From assembly GCA_025927665.1 (NCBI GenBank), contig JAICKZ010000184.1:1-6652 (forward strand): 6,652 bases of DNA, written 5' to 3'. This stretch comes from Steroidobacteraceae bacterium (GTDB lineage Bacteria; Pseudomonadota; Gammaproteobacteria; Steroidobacterales; Steroidobacteraceae). Positions 1 to 4,645 of the stretch are shown one piece after another. The translations under genes were made by a program, and so were the position numbers. The notes under the pieces were generated by a model, which saw only the letters and a program-made list of their open reading frames with translations, searched no databases and was not told the origin of the DNA. Position 1 is the stretch's first letter. Each line of letters opens with the position of its first letter.

Positions 1-677
1 ATACCTTCGCAATCACGCGGGAGAAACAGCGCTGGGCGACGTATGGACCATTCCACTGATGCGGCAGAGGACGAAAGCTCGGCGGCAATATCAGCACCGC
101 TCACACCGCCACCCACTACCAATACTTTCTGACCACGAAATAGCGTTGGATCTTGATATTGTTTTGCAGTAATGAAACGACATCGCGTATTGGTCGGTAC
201 AAAGTCGGGCACGCGTGATTGCCATAATTCACCACTTGCCACCATGATAAAATCGAATTGATCTTCTGTCTCTCCCGTGATTGTGGTCGCCTTAATGGTC
301 CATTGTGCATTGTGTTTGGTAATGCGATTAACACTTGCTCCATAACGAATCCGATTGTGAATGTTAAAGTGATTCGCATAGTCAATCAGGTATGAGTGCA
401 TCTGTTGCAATGAAAGAAAGTCCGTACCTTCATGCCGTGCGGGAAAATCTGAAAACGGAAAACTCATGCGTGAACTTTGCATGCGCACACTACGATAAGC
501 ACCACCACTGTCCGGATTCCAGATGCCACCCAACGTGGAATATTTTTCAAAAATGGTGACGTCATAACCACATGCAAGCGCTTGCTTCGCCGATGTAAGC
601 CCAGCCGGACCCGCTCCGATAACAGCAAGCCTGGGTTTACCAGCGGTACCCGATACAGGCTTAGATAAATGGATCAT
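1..677 (-). CDS. Flavin-containing monooxygenase-like FAD/NAD(P)H oxidoreductase (C-terminal part outside window)
   Basis: This is the N-terminal 225 codons of a class B flavoprotein monooxygenase-like enzyme; the gene runs off the left edge. A first Rossmann fold carries the FAD-binding motif GAGPAG (residues 21-26), followed by FEK at 43-45 (the ribose-binding acidic residue) and the FMO-typical LGGIWN at 49-54. VASG at 146-149 matches the conserved ATG-like turn, and a second dinucleotide motif GGGVSG (189-194) should bind NADPH. The family uses NADPH and O2 to oxygenate N, S or carbonyl carbon; the substrate here is unknown. The fingerprint FxGxxxHxxxY before the second fold is degenerate: only the tyrosine (Y174) remains in alignment. 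The ATG lies inside the end of the radical SAM gene, giving a 17-base overlap. No Shine-Dalgarno sequence stands at a usable distance, so translation probably depends on ribosomes finishing the upstream gene. Confidence is high for the fold and moderate for true monooxygenase activity. Confidence 0.9.
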   Translation of the reverse strand, partial: MIHLSKPVSGTAGKPRLAVIGAGPAGLTSAKQALACGYDVTIFEKYSTLGGIWNPDSGGAYRSVRMQSSRMSFPFSDFPARHEGTDFLSLQQMHSYLIDYANHFNIHNRIRYGASVNRITKHNAQWTIKATTITGETEDQFDFIMVASGELWQSRVPDFVPTNTRCRFITAKQYQDPTLFRGQKVLVVGGGVSGADIAAELSSSAASVEWSIRRPALFLPRDCEG

Positions 678-1878
678 AGTCTGGATGCAGCATGATGCCT
701 TCGCTGTTATCAGGCAATGATTCCAGTACTAAATTGGAATCATGACGCGCGCAATGAAAGCCACAATCAATAGCGGGATTAATAATACTGGTATCTGCCT
801 TTGCCCACATATCGGTCAATGTAAATTTTTGAACATCTCCAAGACGGGCTTTGGGATTACCACGATGATAAGCGCATGTATATACGCCTGTGGGCGTGAG
901 TGTGGTACGAAGTTCCGCGATACGACAACGCTGATAAGTTTTCGGTTGTGTACGCTGCGCGGAGTTTTTTAATGCCGTCCAGGTTGACGAGGCCAGCAAT
1001 TTAAAATTATCTGTTTCAATCTCGTGTAATGCCTGTAGTTGTTCTTCGACCAAGGCTATGTCATGTTTTGATTGATCAACAATATAATGTCCATCATCGA
1101 ACATCGCTTTGATTTCAAAGTAGTCGCAACCAATATCGCGCGCCAATTTTCCAGCAGCGAATACTTCATTGTAATTGGAGTCAGTTACAACACCTGCGGT
1201 GTCACGACGTTGCATTAATAGAAATGAATAACCAAGCGTACCCACCTTACGCTGTGCAAGCTGTCGCATATTTTCAATGATGTGTGGGAACACACTATAG
1301 GCACGACCACTGGGGCGAAATTTATCGTAAGTTTCCTGCGTTGCTGCATCCATCGATACCCTGATCCAGGACATCTGTGTTGCCATTGCATCCATATAAC
1401 GATTGATGAGCGTGCCATTGGTTACCATGCCAACCTTAACGCCTGCACGATGCAAAGTTTCAATCACCTTGCCGATGGCTTTATGCATCAATGGTTCGCC
1501 ACCACCGATAAGAATAACACCATGAACGTGAGCGGCCGCTAATTCCTCAGCTAATTGAACTAGACGCGCCTGTGAAAACTGACCGTTGTGCAATACACGC
1601 ATGCTGATGCATTCAGGACAAGCGAGATCACAAAACGTAGTAGGATCAAGATCAACAATGAGAGGAGCTGGCAAACGCTTACCTTGTGCAACTTTCAGTG
1701 CATGCGGAAATGTCGAGTCTTGAAAAAGCTTATTAGCAAGTTCCAATTTTGTTTCGACAGGTTCTGCTAACGTTACCGATGACTTAATTACCGATGCAAT
1801 AGGATCGACTACTCCGGTTGAAGGAGTTTCACGAACCATTGCTTCCAGTTCTTTATTAGTCGTTATTAGTTGACCCAA
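661..1878 (-). CDS. Radical SAM enzyme with SPASM/twitch-like C-terminus
   Basis: A 405-residue radical SAM protein. The signature CxxxCxxC is at C83, C87 and C90, inside DPTTFCDLACPEC, and ligates the SAM-binding [4Fe-4S] cluster. GGGEP (125-129) is the SAM-binding beta-2 motif, and TNGT (153-156) and SMDA (175-178) are typical later strands. The C-terminal part has four more cysteines, C318-x12-GVYTC335 and C372-x3-C376, arranged like a short SPASM or twitch domain, so one auxiliary Fe-S cluster is plausible. Enzymes of this architecture modify peptides (sactipeptide and PQQ-type maturases) or small molecules (MoaA, BtrN); I cannot choose between these. About 80 residues precede the signature, a modest extension. 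I place the start at TTG 1878 because a near-perfect Shine-Dalgarno (1882-1890) sits 5 bases upstream. An in-frame GTG at 1887 lies inside that site and would add three residues. The gene overlaps the monooxygenase by 17 bases and probably has its own promoter. Confidence 0.93.
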   Translation of the reverse strand: MGQLITTNKELEAMVRETPSTGVVDPIASVIKSSVTLAEPVETKLELANKLFQDSTFPHALKVAQGKRLPAPLIVDLDPTTFCDLACPECISMRVLHNGQFSQARLVQLAEELAAAHVHGVILIGGGEPLMHKAIGKVIETLHRAGVKVGMVTNGTLINRYMDAMATQMSWIRVSMDAATQETYDKFRPSGRAYSVFPHIIENMRQLAQRKVGTLGYSFLLMQRRDTAGVVTDSNYNEVFAAGKLARDIGCDYFEIKAMFDDGHYIVDQSKHDIALVEEQLQALHEIETDNFKLLASSTWTALKNSAQRTQPKTYQRCRIAELRTTLTPTGVYTCAYHRGNPKARLGDVQKFTLTDMWAKADTSIINPAIDCGFHCARHDSNLVLESLPDNSEGIMLHPDYDPFI

Positions 1879-1881
1879 TGT

Positions 1882-1890
1882 GATCACCCC
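1882..1890 (-). promoter_or_regulatory. Strong ribosome binding site that decides the radical SAM start
   Basis: Read on the minus strand this is GGGGTGATC. Its last seven bases are the exact complement of the 16S rRNA 3' tail (consensus AAGGAGGTGATC). It ends three bases before TTG at 1878. The GTG at 1887 is part of the site and has no purine-rich stretch of its own upstream, so TTG is the better-supported start despite being a rarer codon. Confidence 0.6.
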
Positions 1891-1906
1891 ACATAAGTAG
1901 TACTTA

Positions 1907-1936
1907 AGGATAGCAGTCGTTTGTCTGATTATTCAA
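1907..1936 (-). promoter_or_regulatory. Candidate sigma-70 promoter for the radical SAM-monooxygenase pair
   Basis: On the minus strand TTGAAT (1936-1931) is followed after 18 bases by TATCCT (1912-1907). Each hexamer matches the consensus at four of six bases. Transcription would start near 1900, giving a short leader that just includes the ribosome binding site. The fit is modest and the stretch is AT-rich, so chance matches are possible. A promoter here would make sense because the upstream SDR is decayed and the Gfo/Idh gene ends about 620 bases earlier. Confidence 0.3.
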
Positions 1937-2203
1937 CAGATAAGTTCAGATCGATTTCAATTGATGGCAGTTTTAATAATCAAAACATCATATCGGATAC
2001 GTATTTATATTTATCATCAGCTGAATACATTGATGCAGTATAGTCAGTAAATCCTTCAAGTGCTTTTTATTATTAATTGATTCAATATTTTTTCTACATG
2101 AGTCGCGAATAGGAGACGATAAGCAATTGTCATGAAGTGCAGCATGTTTCATTCGATACAAACAGTTAATCAATTGAACGCGCAAATCAATAACTATTTC
2201 TTC
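1937..2203. other. AT-rich intergenic stretch without a supported gene
   Basis: This stretch separates the SDR remnant from the radical SAM promoter. It is rich in A/T runs and stop codons. A 65-codon open frame on the minus strand (2185-1988, TTG start, no ribosome binding site) does not resemble a protein family I know. A 16-codon frame (2030-1980, minus) is acidic and tyrosine-rich but also lacks a ribosome binding site. I see no tRNA, terminator hairpin or strong dyad. Confidence 0.5.
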
Positions 2204-2499
2204 TCACACGCTTAAGACTCGTAAGTACATAGGTATTAATACGCCGATGACATCGCGTACATCGTTTAACACTAGAAAACCAATAATGCTCACGATGAAC
2301 TTCAAAGGCACCCATCTGGATGAGCTAAGTTAGATAAGTCGGTATGTGATTTGGGTTCATCGATAAGATTGAATAAGATAGCGTTAACCTGCACGCCATG
2401 TTCCGATACTTCTCGCGCAGCAGTACGTACCAAAAATCGACTGGAGAATTCATTACTGCGCCATTCGCGGCTCCAAGTTGTCCTTGAAGCAATTCTCAA
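2204..2499 (-). pseudogene. Remnant of a short-chain dehydrogenase/reductase (C-terminal part, frameshifted)
   Basis: Two pieces in different minus-strand frames read like the C-terminal third of a classical SDR. The first (about 2448-2353) contains LVRTAAREVSEHGVQVNAI followed by NLIDEP, matching the helix after the catalytic lysine and the strand with the VNAI motif. The second (2311-2204) begins VPLK and continues IGFLVLNDVRDVIGVLIPM, matching the VPL(K/R) motif and the late region that normally reads FLxSxxxxxxxGQxIPxDGG. They are joined by a frame change around 2311, and roughly eight residues (the RLGxPEE part) seem to be missing. The N-terminal Rossmann fold and the YxxxK active site are absent, and the Gfo/Idh gene begins to occupy the DNA only seven bases upstream of the open frame. 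The assignment rests on recalled SDR motifs and I cannot align it. It cannot encode an active enzyme. Confidence 0.6.
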
Positions 2500-2506
2500 A
2501 TTGCGA

Positions 2507-3613
2507 TTAAGTTGGCGTTACTATTTCCGACTGACAATAACGAGAAGCAATAATTTTTTTTGTGCATGGGATGGACAATGCATGACTGATCTCTTCCACA
2601 TGGAGGGCAATACCACAAGACAAAAGAGACTTTCGGCCTCCCTCAATTGCATTTGCCAGTTCATTTATGCCTCTCGAAAAATCCATTCGATAGCCTACTT
2701 CTGGATATACAGTTGTGCTTGAATTTGCATATGTGACCTGTTCCGAAGGCTTGCACCAAGAGTGAAGCCAAATCGGAGAATCATAATTCCATAACTCTTC
2801 GACTGTTAATGAATATTGGTCACCGAATAATTGCAGGCTATGGTTTTTCTTCGCAATGATACTGTTTGTGACTCGTGCAATCATCCCAGATTCAAACTTC
2901 AGTATTCCAACGGAAAAATCAGGAGCTGATAGGTTTAATCCATACTTATCTATTTTCTCCGGAACAAGGATATCAGCATAAGTTGAAACTTCAACAACAC
3001 TACCAAACATTGCAACCAACCAACTAATTGCATATGCACTGTGCTCTAAGGAACAACCAGTTTCAAACTCGTCTTTGAAAGGCCACGCTGCACCTGACCT
3101 AGATTTCCACGTTTCGAAATTCATCATCGTTATAGGGCCATCGTCGAGATCTGCATACGCGAGCCTTATATTTCCCAACTTACCGCTTCGAACAATTTGT
3201 AACGCTGTCTGAGCGGCTTCCCCCAGAATACTGCATGGAGCGACCGCAAGCTTCGAATTGTTTGCTTTGGCGATTTGTTGTAATCGCAGACTCTCCTCAA
3301 AGGTCCACGCCAAGGGCTTCTCCGAATAGACATGCTTATTTCTTTCCAGTGCGGCCTTGGTAACTTCGAAATGGCTACGTGGTTCCGTCAGATTTACAAC
3401 AATCTCGACGCGATTGTCAGTAATTAAGTGTTCTAATTCTGTGTAAGCATGAGTGTTATAACACTCGCAGTAAGCTCGCAATCGCTCGAGATTCCGGTCA
3501 TGAACTCCGATAAGTTTTAGACGTGGGTGATTAACCAAAGTCTGTTGATAGAAATTAGCAGCATAACCGCATCCCACAAATGCTATTCCAAAGTTTCGCG
3601 TCTGATTAATCAT
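2507..3613 (-). CDS. Gfo/Idh/MocA-family NAD(P)-dependent oxidoreductase
   Basis: An intact 368-residue protein, close to the usual family length. The N-terminal Rossmann fold has VGCGYAA (13-19) after the first strand and an acidic end of strand two (VHDRN, 37-41). VYSEKPLA (95-102) holds the family's EKP motif with the catalytic lysine K99. The C-terminal alpha/beta domain follows, with residues 150-370 rich in beta strands. Members oxidise or reduce sugars, inositols, biliverdin or related compounds in the cytoplasm. In the helix that usually carries D-x3-H, this protein reads EHSAY (190-194), so the acid is Glu and the histidine position is Tyr by my hand alignment. ATG 3613 is the only sensible start because the fold begins at once, but no good Shine-Dalgarno lies upstream. 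An eight-codon frame (3636-3610) overlaps the start by the sequence ATGA. The gene stands alone between two decayed genes, so its pathway is unclear. Confidence 0.9.
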   Translation of the reverse strand: MINQTRNFGIAFVGCGYAANFYQQTLVNHPRLKLIGVHDRNLERLRAYCECYNTHAYTELEHLITDNRVEIVVNLTEPRSHFEVTKAALERNKHVYSEKPLAWTFEESLRLQQIAKANNSKLAVAPCSILGEAAQTALQIVRSGKLGNIRLAYADLDDGPITMMNFETWKSRSGAAWPFKDEFETGCSLEHSAYAISWLVAMFGSVVEVSTYADILVPEKIDKYGLNLSAPDFSVGILKFESGMIARVTNSIIAKKNHSLQLFGDQYSLTVEELWNYDSPIWLHSWCKPSEQVTYANSSTTVYPEVGYRMDFSRGINELANAIEGGRKSLLSCGIALHVEEISHALSIPCTKKIIASRYCQSEIVTPT

Positions 3614-3717
3614 AGGACTTTCGTAACTATCTTCATCCTCAAAATATATTATTGTTACTATTCAATATCGTTGATAGCTGTCACATGATTTGATCCATCT
3701 GCTCTCACAAAAAGCCA

Positions 3718-3877
3718 TTACTGACATCCCGTTAAATTGATTGTTATTTCCCTAAAAATGCGTGTTTCTGCGCAATTGACGGCTTACGCAATAGTGCGGC
3801 GAGATACCAATATCGACCTTGGCATCTTGTAGCTGCGGATCGTCGAGAACACTAGTGAAGCTATTATGATTGGACGC
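3718..3877 (-). pseudogene. Probable remnant of an AraC-family DNA-binding domain
   Basis: A 41-codon minus-strand frame (3877-3752) contains VLDDPQLQDAKVDIGISPHY followed by VSRQLRRNTH and a stop. This resembles the first helix-turn-helix of AraC regulators, in which an LxxLA helix is followed by GISPxYLSRxFRRxTG. Shifting one base near 3757 lets the reading continue as FREITINLTG, which resembles the FREYxNxLR that follows in the family. One residue is extra between Y and S (Cys-Val in place of Leu), there is no start codon or ribosome binding site, and the second helix-turn-helix is missing. If the reading is right, a local transcriptional regulator has been lost. I recognise this from motif memory only, so the call is tentative. 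Confidence 0.35.
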
Positions 3878-3901
3878 TTAGCATAGAGCTTCCTTCTGCG
3901 A

Positions 3902-3928
3902 TTGTCGATTGCAGTCGGCAATTGACAA
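3902..3928. repeat. 27-base inverted repeat (11-base arms, 5-base loop)
   Basis: The left arm TTGTCGATTGC (3902-3912) and the right arm GCAATTGACAA (3918-3928) are complementary at 10 of 11 positions, and the odd pair is G-T, which still pairs as G-U in RNA. The loop is AGTCG. There is no T-run on either side, so an intrinsic terminator is unlikely. A dyad operator or an RNA hairpin are both possible. The nine bases GCAATTGAC recur at 3772-3780. Confidence 0.6.
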
Positions 3929-4085
3929 CTATCGTGTCTTATAAATTCTTTGCCAAAGCGTTAGGTATAAAAATTACAAGTTGCGCTTGTGATTAAATCC
4001 GATGATAGGCAGGATACCCAGTTGGTGATGAGTCACACGTGCAGCAAGACCCGGTTGATCATGCGTTGTGACACTGCAATTATGG

Positions 4086-4109
4086 AAACGGTTAGAGAAA
4101 CTGCCGTTT
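4086..4109. repeat. Short inverted repeat AAACGG-N12-CCGTTT
   Basis: Six-base arms (4086-4091 and 4104-4109) pair perfectly across a 12-base loop. It is directly followed by the palindrome at 4117-4129, so two small hairpins could form in tandem. On its own a six-base stem is weak evidence. Confidence 0.35.
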
Positions 4110-4116
4110 GTAAATT

Positions 4117-4129
4117 CGCAAAGTTTGCG
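4117..4129. repeat. Perfect 13-base palindrome CGCAAA-G-TTTGCG
   Basis: Six-base arms are perfectly symmetric around a single central G. The lack of a loop makes a protein-binding dyad more likely than an RNA hairpin. It lies about 520 bases upstream of the exporter operon, far for a direct operator. Confidence 0.4.
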
Positions 4130-4297
4130 TGAGTAATGAGAATGCAGCTCGATTCAATAACCAGCGCTGAGGTGCGTACTGCACTGATATGACGTTGTCG
4201 GATGATTAATAAATAATGAATATAAATGCGGAAAGACAATCACTTTGATTGAACTTTCGATCAATCTGGCGTTGTTGGAGTGAGTCGATTATCGGAT

Positions 4298-4313
4298 CGT
4301 GATCTACATCACT
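4298..4313. promoter_or_regulatory. CRP/FNR-family-like binding site
   Basis: CGTGATCTACATCACT contains GTGA-N6-TCAC, the symmetric core of the CRP consensus TGTGA-N6-TCACA, with 8 of 10 consensus bases present. It lies about 250 bases upstream of the promoter of the exporter operon, too far for classical class I or II activation, so any role would be from another promoter or is absent. Confidence 0.25.
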
Positions 4314-4553
4314 ATAACTATAAGCCAATATACGCTTTCCACAAGCAATGAATTATTCGGCACTTCGACAGTGATCATTCGTCACCCGTTTACATATCTA
4401 AATCGCAATGTATTTAAGCAAGTAGAGTCGAGCTCCTCTCAGCATTCCAACAGTAACTATTAAAACAAGAATGTATTGATTTTCTTACTATGGGCTGAGA
4501 TGATCTAATGGCTTAGTAAATGGAACCGGATGATGCCGCTAAGCTATTTTTGT

Positions 4554-4582
4554 TTGTAATTGCAGAATAAAATTTTTATAAA
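4554..4582 (+). promoter_or_regulatory. Sigma-70 promoter for the exporter operon
   Basis: TTGTAA (4554-4559) and TATAAA (4577-4582) are separated by exactly 17 bases and match the consensus at four and five of six positions. Transcription would begin near 4589, leaving a leader of about 57 bases before the adaptor start at 4646. The surrounding A/T runs help melting. This is the best promoter-like pair I found in the window. Confidence 0.45.
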
Positions 4583-4645
4583 CATGAAAGAAGCTATCAG
4601 CACTATAAAATCTGAAACCGTGCGCGTTACTTACTCCGAGCAACG

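Larger units (their letters stand above)
3614..4645. other. About 1 kb divergent region without an intact gene
   Basis: This region lies between the minus-strand Gfo/Idh gene and the plus-strand exporter operon. On its left it holds a probable AraC-type HTH remnant (3718-3877). It also contains a 27-base inverted repeat (3902-3928), two small dyads (4086-4129), a CRP/FNR-like palindrome (4298-4313) and a good plus-strand promoter (4554-4582). A 68-codon hydrophobic frame on the minus strand (4239-4033) could be further debris of the regulator but shows no recognisable motif. I found no tRNA or clear intrinsic terminator. The length and the density of stops in all frames suggest decayed coding DNA rather than a designed regulatory region. 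Confidence 0.5.

Noticed and set aside
1281..1296. GTGTG-GGAA-CACAC dyad
   Set aside because: It lies inside the radical SAM coding sequence, has five-base arms and is explained by codons.
742..1542. Plus-strand open frames opposite the radical SAM gene
   Set aside because: They are mirror frames of a strongly supported enzyme and show no motifs or ribosome sites.
1988..2185. 65-codon minus-strand frame with a TTG start between the SDR remnant and the radical SAM gene
   Set aside because: It has no ribosome binding site, a rare start codon, AT-driven composition and no recognisable motif. It may be debris.
2351..2722. 123-codon plus-strand frame across the SDR remnant and the end of the Gfo/Idh gene
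   Set aside because: It runs antisense to a well-supported gene and a recognisable remnant, and its translation has no family features.
3922..3945. Perfect TTGACA (3922-3927) followed by TATAAA (3940-3945)
   Set aside because: The spacing is 12 bases, far below the 16-18 needed for a sigma-70 promoter, and the TTGACA is part of the inverted repeat.
4033..4239. 68-codon hydrophobic minus-strand frame in the divergent region
   Set aside because: There is no ribosome site or family motif, and it contains the two small dyads. It could be the ruined N-terminal part of the AraC-like gene, but I cannot support that from the sequence.
4247..4266. GATTGA-N8-TCAATC inverted repeat
   Set aside because: Six-base AT-rich arms are expected by chance in a 1 kb AT-rich gap, and nothing nearby gives it a role.
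4540..4580. T-rich stretch before the exporter promoter considered as an intrinsic terminator
   Set aside because: No GC-rich stem precedes the T runs; only three-base pairings are possible.
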